From positions 3,038,001 to 3,102,000 of the forward strand of contig NZ_CP129238.1 in NCBI RefSeq assembly GCF_030413595.1: a DNA stretch of 64,000 nt. Direction: 5' to 3'. This DNA is from Planococcus liqunii (GTDB taxonomy: Bacteria; Bacillota; Bacilli; Bacillales_A; Planococcaceae). The notes under the pieces were generated by a model that was not told the DNA's origin, ran no database searches, and was given only the letters and a program-made list of their open reading frames with translations. Made by a program: the position numbers and the translations under genes. This document shows positions 44,001 through 52,335 of the stretch, in pieces (positions within the stretch are counted from its first letter, which is position 1; each line of letters starts with the position of its first letter).

Positions 44001-44595
44001 TATAAACATAAAGCCCGGCAGTCTCGTCCTGGATATAGAATGCGTTGCCGCCCCAGAAACCGGTTCCGGTCGTTACGGTACCTTCCACTTGGATCAATTC
44101 ACCCGGCATTGTGCGTGCTTGGGCCAGTGTATCGACTGCTGTCGGTTCAGGTCCAGCAGGCGGTTCTTCGCCCGCAGAAACGATAGTGAATGCCGATGCA
44201 CTGCGTAAACCTGGCACTGTGAAATAAGCGCCAAGTGTACCTGTAATCGTTACTTGTGCTTTAAAGTTTTGCGGGTTGTCCACCAAGTTCACTCCTGCAC
44301 GGACAGCGCCAGTCGGCAATTGAACCGGCAAGATTTTCGCTGGATTTGTTTCATCCGGCGAATCCGCTAGCCCAACATTCGTAGCAGCTGTAAAAGGAGC
44401 TTCTTGATCGTAGCTGGTACCGCTAATGGCAGTGCCGACGATATATCCTTTCACTGTTGCGGATCCAGTATTGTTAGCAATTGCATCTGCCACGCTGATT
44501 GGTTCTGCGGCATTAGCTGTCGCCATATATGGAAAAACGGCGGATAAGATCAGTAAAAGACTTAGAAAAATCTTACTGAACGCATTTTTGGTCAA
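41098..44595 (-). CDS. Large secreted nuclease with OB-fold domains and endonuclease/exonuclease/phosphatase domain
   Basis: 1165 aa, TTG start behind AAGGAG. Signal peptide (~1-30). Two or three OB-fold regions of the YhcR/ExeM type (~35-140, ~155-235, ~430-520), a chitobiase-like Ig domain (IYYTLDGSAPTAASTKY), then the EEP catalytic domain (~690-985) with ASYNVENFS, EVQDNDG, GAHLNSKGG, VAGDMNDFE and ASDHDPLL. A C-terminal beta region ends the protein. It should degrade extracellular DNA or RNA. The promoter carries three spaced hexamers and a TATAAT, which hints at phosphate control. No sortase motif or SLH is seen. Confidence 0.9.
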   Translation of the reverse strand: MTKNAFSKIFLSLLLILSAVFPYMATANAAEPISVADAIANNTGSATVKGYIVGTAISGTSYDQEAPFTAATNVGLADSPDETNPAKILPVQLPTGAVRAGVNLVDNPQNFKAQVTITGTLGAYFTVPGLRSASAFTIVSAGEEPPAGPEPTAVDTLAQARTMPGELIQVEGTVTTGTGFWGGNAFYIQDETAGLYVYTANAKVATGDKVRLVGTVSSYSGELQLQPNTIEVISSNNEIPATQSITPAGVNEETQSELVELKNVSITGLAAVNNFGTFEFTAKAENGETVVIRNDNRNGLTYERFLQQYKEGDLIHVSGIASKFNETYQVKTLGTESFDLVNKPAVYADVFPGVVSQGTKITLASGWEDAAIYYTLDGSAPTAASTKYTAPITLNEDTVIKAIAIGAETSEVFTFEYTVLKTADLKIRDIQGKKHFSNYENVAVNEITGVITHFYNGANFVIQDPNADDDLATSEAIIVNRSSASSSFQVGDVVTVAGTVEEWFYKGYSDMKDNDLPLTRIRSTEVVKNGTAELPEPIMIGEDVFPPTKNIDDDRLTSFDPETDGVDFWESLELMRVGVADAQIVGPQDYGEVFVVSKSATNNEFHKLGGILIAEDDYNPERITISTGEGVIAKAGDRFAEAPVGVLGYGFGNYQIWTNENELPAIVDGGTKPEQTWIQKAEDKLTVASYNVENFSADPSHTSNEKAARVGESFVKDLNSPDVITMVEVQDNDGPIASGNSDATASYERLIASIEAAGGPTYKWTDIAPEYNKDGGEPGGNIRVGFLYNPERVTLSEGTKGTATQDVEWVNGELSLNPGRVQPIPMPGTRKPVAAQFEFQGEQVVVIGAHLNSKGGDQGLFGKNQPPFLGSVAERIELATAINGFIKEGLAQNPDLNVIVAGDMNDFEFTPALDALKGDILTNKVEDVPLDDRFSYYYQGNSQVLDHLLVTNNLAAKTELDMVHINAMFMEEHGRASDHDPLLAQITFADPIVPGEQEADPDMTGETAVLKTGEFDADGTLDISFSEGTVEDLIASGKDLLIDLPTADLTLSTENLQQLANAAGEGFTLELAVDDAPAVDGRPALTDQIDFTVTDAEGKEIGVKFTSSVTLSFDTTNVKVQFGAREDAKGKWKIIQGKLDGGTFTLSINEFGNYTVVTNKGQAKK

Positions 44596-44634
44596 ATTAC
44601 TCCACTCCTTGGATTTTTTTGAGGTGCAGGATTA

Positions 44635-44677
44635 ATTATACATAAAGAATGTAAGCGCTTCGTTAATTTTTTGTAAC
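44635..44677 (-). promoter_or_regulatory. Triple hexamer repeat with TATAAT for the large nuclease gene
   Basis: In gene direction: GTTACA, 5 nt, TTAACG, 5 nt, CTTACA, 9 nt, TATAAT, then 40 nt to the start. The hexamers resemble PhoP boxes and occupy the -35 region, the layout known for phosphate-starvation promoters in B. subtilis. Confidence 0.6.
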
Positions 44678-44768
44678 AATTCAAAATAGTTACCTTTATA
44701 GCATATATAAATGTAAATATAAAGAAATTTTTAATTAAATATTACTATATTTTATATAATTTTCGCTT

Positions 44769-46313
44769 TTACCAAATGGATTCTGCCCATTCTGGATGAT
44801 CAATGAATGGATTCCGGTTTCCTTGGAAATCTTCAATTTTTTCATTGCGCTGCTTTTCCCAAGCGCTGACCGGATCTTGTGCATGCCATTGAAGCAATAC
44901 GGACAATTTGCCGTGGTACGGCGCTGTTCCGTTGTTCAATACATTATTCAATTCCAAATCCACCGGGTCGCCCGGCTCATAGCGCACTGCCATGTACAGA
45001 AGCATACGAGCAACGTCGCCTTTCACGTTGTTCGGCGGTTCCCATGAAGTGGAGGTCCGGAGACAGCCGGTGCATCCGCTCACCGTGCTGCCGCCGTTAT
45101 CAAAGTCGAGGTTGCCGCGCAGACCGTTGATTTGCACATCGCTCGGACGAACATGATGGATATCGGTTCCAGCCCCGTTGGCTGTTCCGAAATCGCCGTG
45201 CGACTTCGCCCATGTGTGCTCGCGGTTCCAGTTGCCGACACTGCCGCCATTCAATGATTTCGAACGTGATTCGCCGGTGTAAAGCAAAATGACGTTATTC
45301 GGATTGTTCGGGTCTTCATCGGTCACTTTTAGTGCATCCCATACGGCTGAATAGCTAAGCTGCTTGTGGTCGTCGATGATTTCGTGCAGTTCCGCTTTTA
45401 ACGCCGCGCCTTGCAGCCCAGCTGCTGTCGCGTAATAGCCTTCCACACTCGGATCTGCCGCCGTGACTGTGACGGAGAAGGAGCGGGTGATGCTTTGGCT
45501 GCCGTCGCTTGCCGTCACGCCGACAATGTGCGTGCCTTCAGCAAGTTTCAATGTCAGTGTAGAACCGGAGATTGTTCCTTTCGTTGCGGTAAAGGAAAGT
45601 GCCTGCCCTTCCGGATCTGCGAAATAATTGCGCATATCGTATTGAAGTGTTGCACCGGCTTGCACTTGTTCATTGGCGAATGCCTTTGTAGCAGTAGGTG
45701 CTCCATTCGGCGAAGTTACACTGCCGTTTATTACGTGGGCACCGAGTTTACTAAACGTATCGGCCGGATATTTTGTCCACTGGGTCGTTGGTGTGAACGC
45801 ATCATTGGTGACGCGGTCGCCTGAAGTCACATCCGCATTCCGCACCAACGTAACGTCCGCCAGATTGTTGACAAGCTTGCCTGTCTGGCCAATGGAATCA
45901 ATGGCCGCACCGGATTTCTCCAGCACCAAAGCATCGTCGCCGTTGAAATTGATGACGCTGTCGCTCCGCAAATCGCCTTGGGCTTTGATGGCTGTTCCTG
46001 CGCTGCCGTGGTAAACGACAAAGGTTTCGCCGTTTGCGAGTGTGCCTGCCAGATTCACTTTACTTTGGGGAGAAGTGCTGCCGTTTGAATACAAAGACAG
46101 CGAATAGGAACTCAAATTCACAGCTGCTCCTGTACCGTTATAAAGCTCGATTGCTTTGTTCATGCTGCTGCCTTCAATGTATTCGGAAATGAAGAGATCG
46201 CTTGCGGTGGTTGCCGCTTCGGCAGTTGTTGCACCCGTCGGCAGCCAGAGGCCTGCCGCCATTCCGATTGATAACAGGACTTTCATAGGTTTGCTCCATT
46301 TTTTCTTCGCCAT
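44769..46313 (-). CDS. Secreted endonuclease I (EndA/NucM family) with lamin-tail domain
   Basis: 514 aa. Signal peptide to ~33 (TTAEAAT), a lamin-tail domain (~38-150; DLFISEYIEGSSMNKAIELYN), a cadherin/Ig-like domain (~205-290), then the endonuclease I catalytic domain: LSYSAVWDAL, NREHTWAKSHG (the catalytic His motif) and DIHHVRPSD. RBS GGGAGGAAC before ATG. It is followed at 173 bp by the larger nuclease gene, with no clear terminator between, so read-through is possible besides the second gene's own promoter. Confidence 0.92.
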   Translation of the reverse strand: MAKKKWSKPMKVLLSIGMAAGLWLPTGATTAEAATTASDLFISEYIEGSSMNKAIELYNGTGAAVNLSSYSLSLYSNGSTSPQSKVNLAGTLANGETFVVYHGSAGTAIKAQGDLRSDSVINFNGDDALVLEKSGAAIDSIGQTGKLVNNLADVTLVRNADVTSGDRVTNDAFTPTTQWTKYPADTFSKLGAHVINGSVTSPNGAPTATKAFANEQVQAGATLQYDMRNYFADPEGQALSFTATKGTISGSTLTLKLAEGTHIVGVTASDGSQSITRSFSVTVTAADPSVEGYYATAAGLQGAALKAELHEIIDDHKQLSYSAVWDALKVTDEDPNNPNNVILLYTGESRSKSLNGGSVGNWNREHTWAKSHGDFGTANGAGTDIHHVRPSDVQINGLRGNLDFDNGGSTVSGCTGCLRTSTSWEPPNNVKGDVARMLLYMAVRYEPGDPVDLELNNVLNNGTAPYHGKLSVLLQWHAQDPVSAWEKQRNEKIEDFQGNRNPFIDHPEWAESIW

Positions 46314-46380
46314 TTACTTTGTTCCTCCCCGTTTCTAATTGCTTGGTGCCGTCTAACGGTTATTAGATGAAACTTAATAA

Positions 46381-46431
46381 ATAATAATTGTAAATTATTT
46401 ACTTAAAAATATAGTAATTTACAATTATTAT
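46381..46431. promoter_or_regulatory. Perfect 17-bp inverted repeat upstream of endonuclease I
   Basis: ATAATAATTGTAAATTA (46381-46397) is repeated inverted at 46415-46431 with a 17-nt gap. The left arm is itself part of a smaller palindrome (AATAATT GTA AATTATT). It lies ~70-120 bp before the start, a likely operator; the regulator is unknown. Confidence 0.5.
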
Positions 46432-46522
46432 CTACTGACTATTCAAACTTTATAGAACGAAGGGCCATTCGTCAATATCACTTGAAAAGAGTTACATAAA
46501 CTTAATAATAAGAACGAATCCA

Positions 46523-46559
46523 AAAAGCCTCCTGACCCAGTCGGGGTCAGGAGGCTTCT
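46523..46559 (-). terminator. Terminator of the excalibur gene
   Basis: AAGCCTCCTGACCC pairs with GGGTCAGGAGGCTT; minus strand continues TTTTGG. Confidence 0.9.
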
Positions 46560-46582
46560 TCATCATCTAGTGATTCTTCGTA

Positions 46583-46858
46583 TTAACGTTCGCAGGCAAT
46601 CAAATCTTTGTCGCGGTCGCTTTTCTTATTGGCATCATATAACGCTTGGGAAACAAATGGTTTGTACTTCGTTTTTCCGCCTTTGTTCTTCACTTTTGAA
46701 GAGCGGGCAATGCCCCCTGCATAAACCTTGTTGATCTCTGTGCAGTTTTTGTACGTCTTCGCTTTTGTTCCTGCAGCATCTGCTGGCATTGGTGCTGCGC
46801 TAACCGTGAAACTAAGCGCTACCATCAATGACATGACTGCAAAACTAAGTTTTTTCAT
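46583..46858 (-). CDS. Small secreted excalibur-domain protein
   Basis: 91 aa from ATG 46858, 8 nt after AGGGG; an upstream in-frame start adds 11 residues with no ribosome site. Signal peptide to ~28 (PADAAG) and then an excalibur domain: YKNCTEINKVYAGG at the start and SDRDKDLIACER at the end, where the DxDxD..AC element is the calcium-binding site. Excalibur domains usually accompany secreted nucleases; here it stands alone next to two nuclease genes. Confidence 0.88.
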   Translation of the reverse strand: MKKLSFAVMSLMVALSFTVSAAPMPADAAGTKAKTYKNCTEINKVYAGGIARSSKVKNKGGKTKYKPFVSQALYDANKKSDRDKDLIACER

Positions 46859-47049
46859 GTTTTTGCCCCTTTTCTTCAAGCTTTTCCCCATCTACCCTTG
46901 CTAACAAATTCAGTATAACTCACGAAAAATATCCATATATTGTTAGCTAATTTAGTATAGCAGGTATTTATCTCCAGCACTATAGTTGTCGAAATTAAAG
47001 TTTCTACTATATTAATAAGAACCATTCCAATTCAATTGTTTGAGTAATA

Positions 47050-47082
47050 AAAAAGGAGCTCCTATAAATAGGAGCTCCCGGT
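47050..47082 (-). terminator. Terminator of the S-layer gene
   Basis: GGAGCTCCTA pairs with TAGGAGCTCC around TAAA, with AAAAAA on the left giving a T-tract on the minus strand. Confidence 0.88.
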
Positions 47083-47126
47083 TTACTCATTCACCTTTCG
47101 GTTTATTGAGTAAGGTTTAGTTTGTA

Positions 47127-49964
47127 TTAGTTAAGGTCAGATGGAGCAGAAACAAACTCGTTTTGGCCTGTCAGTACTGTACCATTAGCAGACGTTACAG
47201 ATTTAGAAATTGTAAGTGTGTTAGACGCTTCTAGAAGAGTACCATCTGGAAGTGTGATTTCAATTTCATCGTCATCGCCAAGAGCTACTGTAGAGTTTTG
47301 CGGCAAAGCAGCACCGTTCAACGTATAGTTTTGTGCTCTTAAAGCATTTGTCTCGTTACCAGTGAAGCGAACTGCATCAGTGAAGTCAATAACAACTTCA
47401 TCTTCCTCTTCACCGTTCAAGTAGAAGTCAACAGTTTCTACTTCGAAGTCAACTGGAGTAGCTTTCACTTCAAATTTCTTAGAAAGTGAAAGTGCTGCGT
47501 TTCCAACATCATCAGTTACGTTACGTACTACTAATGTCCAGTCAGAACCGTAGCCGTCTTCGTCAACTAGGTCTTGCAAGTCTTGAGTAGCTCTCACTAA
47601 CAATTCGTTGTCAGCAGAAGTATCATTCAAGCTGCGGTAAGGAGCAGTTAAATCTCTAACGTCATCTGGGAAGTATCCAGCAACTTCGCCAGCGATAGTA
47701 ACTTTCTTACCTTCAGCGTCTGTTCCTTGGAATTCAACGATCAAGTTTGGAAGTGCTTCGCCTTGCTCAACTGACGGAGTATCTTCATTGTCGAATCCTG
47801 GAGCTTTAACTGGCTCGTCGAATGATACTACAAAACCTTCATTGTCCCCAGCTTCGTTGATATATTCGTATGGAGTTCCAACCAATTTAGGGCTTACGCT
47901 ATCCATTTCATTCAATGGAGAACCTTGGTAGTTCAAGCCAATAATTTGTTCGCTGTTGTTTAGGCCGTTTACAGAACTTGTTACTGTATCAGCATTGATA
48001 ACTGCGCGGAATTCATAGTTAGAGTAGTTAACGTACTCTTCGTCTGAGCCTTCAAAAATTCTTGAAAGGTCAGTGTTCAACTCGTAAACATACTCAGAAC
48101 CCGTTACGATTGTTGTGCGGTCGAAGTATTCAGCACCAATTTCAACCCATTCGCCTTCAGTTGCAGTTGTAGCATCATTTTCTTCAATGAAGATTTCAAA
48201 TGATAATTCGTCTGCATCAAATCCAGTTACAGGATCTGTGAAGTTAACACGGAATTGTTCTGGTGATTCAACTTTGATAGTCGCGTTTGGACGAGCATCG
48301 TAAGTTGGTAGTGAGAAGTCAAGTGAATCTGAAGCGATTACGTTACCAGCGTAATCAGTTACACCTGAAATTTGTACTGAATGATCTCCAGCAGGGAAGA
48401 ATACGCTAGAATCTACAGTGATTTGGTGACGTTTGTCGCCAGTGTTTTGGTTGAATTCGCCAGCAGTAATAGCACTTACAGGAACTTTCCCGCCGTTGAT
48501 TGTGATGTTTGCGCCTTCGTCAAGTACAGGCTCAGAGAAGTTTAGAACTAGTGTGTTGCGGTCTGCAACTGTCACTGAAGTAGCTTCTGGCTTAAGAGCA
48601 TCTGTAAATGTGAATGATTTTGTTGTAGTTTCATAGCCAGCACCATCGTAGTCGCCAGTGAAACCAGCTTCAACTGAAACGCGGCTAGATGCAGTCAATG
48701 TATCGTCAGCAGCAAGAATAACTTCTACAGCATTTGGATTGCCTTTAACTGCTTGGATTCCACGGATGTTGTGAGTATCGCCGTTAGAGAAATCAGAAGT
48801 GATTTCAATTTGAGCGTCGTCACGCAAGATTGCATTTCCTTGAGCGTCAACAGCGAAACGGCCATTGATCGTTTCAACGAAAGTAGCTGGGCTAACAGCT
48901 TTATCGAACACAAGAGTAACGCGATCAGCTTCGTCAGTATCTACGCTGCGAAGAACTGGGTCAACTGCAGAGTCAGATTTAACTGCTTTGAACGTGATTG
49001 CTTTCTCAGCGTATACATTGCCGATTTGATCGTGCCATTTAGAATCTGGAGCAGCTTCTACCAATTTAGCAGTAACGACTGCAGTAGCATCTTCTTGGTG
49101 GAAGTCAGACTGCAATGTAGCTGTTGCTACGCCGTCTTGTACGATAACACGAGCTGTGTTGCCGTTGTTCAATGAACCGTGTGAAGAAGAAAGTTCAAGA
49201 ACGATATTGTCAGCATCAGTTGCTACAGCGCCAGTTTTAGGGTCTTTGATTGTCAATGTAACTGTAGTAGTGTCAGTTCCATCAGCAACTAGAGAACCTT
49301 TACCGAATGTGATACCGATTTGGCTAGGTTCAACTCCTGGAACTTCAATGAATGGCTCTAAAGCGTAGATGAATTTAGCGAAGTCTCCACGTTTGATCGG
49401 GTTTTGAGTACCGAACTGAGTAGCAGAAATACCGTTAGTTACATCGTTAGCCATCAAAGCAGCAACAGCGTCTTTGTAGCGATCGCTTACGTCAGAGAAA
49501 GGAACTTTCGTGTCTCCGCCTTTAAGGTCGAAAGCTTTTTGAAGCATGATTGCAGCTTCACCACGAGTGATTGAATCAGCAAAACCGAAGTTAGTAGCTG
49601 ATTTACCGTTAACTACGCCAGCAGCTTTCAAAGAGTTGATCGCTAGAGCTGCACGGTTAGGAACATCACGGAAGCCTGACGCTGGAGCATCTTTATCGTT
49701 AAGACCAGCAGCGTTTGCAATGATTACAGCAGCGTCTCCACGTTTAATTGAATCAGCAATTCCATATTGAGTTGGTGTCAATCCTTTAGAGAAGCTGTTT
49801 TTTACTACGAAATCAATTGCCGGAGCATATGAAGACGGAACGTCTGTAAATGCAGCTGGTTTAACTTCCGCTGCGAAGGCCGCAGGAACTACTGCACTTG
49901 CTACTATAGTAGCAGTCGCTGCAGTTGCAACGAATTTTTTGTAAGATTTAGATTGATGAGCCAT
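47127..49964 (-). CDS. Probable major S-layer protein (three SLH domains plus Ig-like repeats)
   Basis: 945 aa. ATG behind GGGAGG. Signal peptide to ~31 (VPAAFAAE). Three SLH repeats fill ~35-205 (FTDVPSSYAPAIDFVVKN, FRDVPNRAALAINSLKAAGV, FSDVSDRYKDAVAALMANDV; motifs KRGDAAV, TRGEAAI, KRGDFAK). The rest is beta-rich: an invasin/BIG1-type domain (~215-320; SLVADGTDTTTVTLTIKD) and several SbsC-like Ig domains (DALKPEATSVTVADRNTLV). It is Asp/Thr/Val-rich, acidic, free of Cys and has no enzyme motif, all as expected for an S-layer subunit. The long AT-rich leader and the nearby csaB locus support this. It could also be a secondary SLH protein. Confidence 0.85.
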   Translation of the reverse strand: MAHQSKSYKKFVATAATATIVASAVVPAAFAAEVKPAAFTDVPSSYAPAIDFVVKNSFSKGLTPTQYGIADSIKRGDAAVIIANAAGLNDKDAPASGFRDVPNRAALAINSLKAAGVVNGKSATNFGFADSITRGEAAIMLQKAFDLKGGDTKVPFSDVSDRYKDAVAALMANDVTNGISATQFGTQNPIKRGDFAKFIYALEPFIEVPGVEPSQIGITFGKGSLVADGTDTTTVTLTIKDPKTGAVATDADNIVLELSSSHGSLNNGNTARVIVQDGVATATLQSDFHQEDATAVVTAKLVEAAPDSKWHDQIGNVYAEKAITFKAVKSDSAVDPVLRSVDTDEADRVTLVFDKAVSPATFVETINGRFAVDAQGNAILRDDAQIEITSDFSNGDTHNIRGIQAVKGNPNAVEVILAADDTLTASSRVSVEAGFTGDYDGAGYETTTKSFTFTDALKPEATSVTVADRNTLVLNFSEPVLDEGANITINGGKVPVSAITAGEFNQNTGDKRHQITVDSSVFFPAGDHSVQISGVTDYAGNVIASDSLDFSLPTYDARPNATIKVESPEQFRVNFTDPVTGFDADELSFEIFIEENDATTATEGEWVEIGAEYFDRTTIVTGSEYVYELNTDLSRIFEGSDEEYVNYSNYEFRAVINADTVTSSVNGLNNSEQIIGLNYQGSPLNEMDSVSPKLVGTPYEYINEAGDNEGFVVSFDEPVKAPGFDNEDTPSVEQGEALPNLIVEFQGTDAEGKKVTIAGEVAGYFPDDVRDLTAPYRSLNDTSADNELLVRATQDLQDLVDEDGYGSDWTLVVRNVTDDVGNAALSLSKKFEVKATPVDFEVETVDFYLNGEEEDEVVIDFTDAVRFTGNETNALRAQNYTLNGAALPQNSTVALGDDDEIEITLPDGTLLEASNTLTISKSVTSANGTVLTGQNEFVSAPSDLN

Positions 49965-50844
49965 TGGTGAAATTCCTCCCTTTTCCAGGTGTTAAAGTGG
50001 TATAAACTAGCAATTAAATGTAATTCAATTATCCTGAGCAATCCAAGCTTTCCTAATAATTCCTAAATGATGTGATTAAAGACAAAGTTGCATTAGAATA
50101 TGTAGGCAGTAAGGCTCTTTTTGTCAGATAATTAAACTCAATCTAACTATAACAAACAAATAGAAAATTTCAACCCAAAAATTAAAAAGATATCCAAAAT
50201 ATTACCTTTTCTTGATAAAATAATACATTTGGATTACAAAATATTTCAAGATTTAATTAATCTGATAAATTAAATAGTATATTATAATGCATTAATGGTA
50301 AATTTTATAAGTAAAACGAGATTTTTTCTCTATTTCTTTTTTTACTTTCTTCCTGTCATTTCACTCAAATTCGATTTTTTATCAACTTTATATTAGTTAA
50401 TCAAATAAATGTTATAAAGAGTAAATTTGACCAGTTCTTTCTTCAGACGTCTTACCTTTTGGATAAAATAAAGCAATGCTGGAATTTCAATTTAACCCCA
50501 ATTCCTTTTAATACTTTGGATTTCGTTGATTGATCATAGGCAGCTTCTTCTGAAAAAGTTAAAGTAATTAATGAATTTTTTATTATTCCAAGATAATTAA
50601 TATAGCAAAATTCAGTCTCAATACTTTTTAATTTTTACTAAGTATTTTCCTGGTTTATATCAATTTTACGATGCTTTTCCCTTAATCTAATATTCATTCT
50701 TCCAGATACTTAAACTTTATCGAGCTTACTTTCTGCAAATGTCCAACTATTAAATGGCATTTTTAAAAAACGTTTTTCTCCTCTATCAATCTCGCCGTTT
50801 CTTTTTTGTGTATTTAGTCCATTCGAAGCTCTAAAAAGCAATAC
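49965..50844. other. Long AT-rich upstream region of the S-layer gene
   Basis: About 880 bp without a supported gene. Candidate minus-strand promoter parts are TATAAT near 50286 and CTGACA/TACATA near 50105-50130, none with a good full consensus. Strong S-layer genes often have long leaders; this region could hold several promoters. A 68-codon minus-strand frame at 50710-50916 lacks a ribosome site and overlaps a terminator. Confidence 0.5.
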
Positions 50845-50888
50845 AAAAAGCACGGAATCTCTGATTAACAGAGATTCCGTGCTTTTTA
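50845..50888 (-). terminator. Terminator of the polymerase/GT operon
   Basis: AAAAGCACGGAATCTCTG pairs perfectly with CAGAGATTCCGTGCTTTT around ATTAA; T-rich on both sides. Confidence 0.92.
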
Positions 50889-50928
50889 TATTTTTTAATA
50901 ACTGCAAATGATTCATTTACATTTGCAC

Positions 50929-52335
50929 TTATTTTTCAGTTATCAAGTTTTCTTTCACCACTAGCATTGCCAATATGGCGGCAATATATATGGAAACAGC
51001 TGGTGCGGTCAATACGTGGCCTGCTGTATAAGCGATACCGATCGCAAGCAGGAACGCCACTCCATACAATACATAAAAGTAGGTGAAATGTGTGTTAATG
51101 TGGCGGATAAAGTGGATCAGATATTTGCCTGCAAACCATACAAGAGGTGCAATTAAATAAATGAATCCAAGCCAACCGAATGAATAGAACCAATCATGAA
51201 AATCCATTTCAATCATTTTTGGTGTTTTGCCAGGTAAGGGTTCTGGATAATTTCCTGCAAAGCCCATCCCAAATAATTGTTGTGTTAATGGCGAACTGGA
51301 AAAATCGTCACTCATTACTTCAGCATACTTTTCACGTGAGCTAAATACCAAGTTCTGCACTTGTTCATTAGTAATCTCTGGGCGTTCTTCTTCTGCTTCT
51401 AATTCCTGCTCTTCGAAGCCTTCATCACCTTCTACTAATACTTCTTGTCCCGGCCGCTCCACGGGGTCTCCCAAGTTAATGCCAAGTGAAGTAATGTGGG
51501 CAAACATATTGCCAAATACCGGTGTAAAAGGAGTAATGACAACTAGTACGGCAGTAAGAATAATCGATACGATCAAATTAGATTTGACAGTTGCCGTGCG
51601 CTGTTTTGTAAGCAGCATGATGATACTTCCGACCAATACAGATAAAAGAACGATCAAAATACCGCCATACCCTACTTTTGTGCCAAGCGCTAACATACTC
51701 ACCGACAACAATAAGAATGGGATCCATGCCCAAGGTTTTTTAACAGAATCTGTTTTTTCAACTGCATACAATGCCATGATTGGCAAAATAATTGCCATAA
51801 TGGCTCCGATTTCGTTGCCAGCAAAGAACCAGCCGGTAAAGCCTGTTTTGGTATGAGAATAATTTGAAAGGCTTGTTCCGGTGATTTGCGCTATGACAAA
51901 AACAATTCCAATAATAATGCCGGATAGCCAGATATACTTTGTCGTCTTTTTAGCAACGTCGACATTCGCATCTTTCAATTGACGGAAAGCTACCATCAAT
52001 CCTAAAAATACAATGTGGAAGTAGATGATTTTATTGAAAAACTTCAGTTCTTGGAAAATGTAATATGGATCTTTTACTTGCATATTCACTAAAACATTGA
52101 TGACAAGCAAAGCAGCTAGTCCCACTAAATATAAAGTCAACATCCTGCTGATTTTACTTGTCTTTGACAGCCATAATAATAAGACAATCATCGCCAGCAT
52201 AAATACTACGCGAACGATTACCCCAATTGTCAGGCTCGTATCTATCAGAAAAATCGATGCGGTCGTCAGGACATCGATAATTGGCTGAAGAACTAAAAAG
52301 GCTACGATAGCCAAAAGAATTTTATTTCTATTCAT
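50929..52335 (-). CDS. O-antigen ligase/polymerase-like membrane protein
   Basis: 468 aa with about twelve helices and one large external loop (~285-355) rich in Glu (EEQELEAEEERPEITNEQV), the layout of Wzy/WaaL-type O-antigen polymerases and ligases. It overlaps the preceding GT4 gene by 4 nt. Next to TagA, CsaB and a flippase, it is a candidate polymerase for SCWP repeat units, or for a teichuronic-acid-like polymer. Family call is good; precise role is inference. Confidence 0.82.
   Translation of the reverse strand: MNRNKILLAIVAFLVLQPIIDVLTTASIFLIDTSLTIGVIVRVVFMLAMIVLLLWLSKTSKISRMLTLYLVGLAALLVINVLVNMQVKDPYYIFQELKFFNKIIYFHIVFLGLMVAFRQLKDANVDVAKKTTKYIWLSGIIIGIVFVIAQITGTSLSNYSHTKTGFTGWFFAGNEIGAIMAIILPIMALYAVEKTDSVKKPWAWIPFLLLSVSMLALGTKVGYGGILIVLLSVLVGSIIMLLTKQRTATVKSNLIVSIILTAVLVVITPFTPVFGNMFAHITSLGINLGDPVERPGQEVLVEGDEGFEEQELEAEEERPEITNEQVQNLVFSSREKYAEVMSDDFSSSPLTQQLFGMGFAGNYPEPLPGKTPKMIEMDFHDWFYSFGWLGFIYLIAPLVWFAGKYLIHFIRHINTHFTYFYVLYGVAFLLAIGIAYTAGHVLTAPAVSIYIAAILAMLVVKENLITEK

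Noticed and set aside
50710..50916. Small minus-strand gene of 68 codons
   Set aside because: It overlaps a strong terminator, has no ribosome site and no recognisable protein features.
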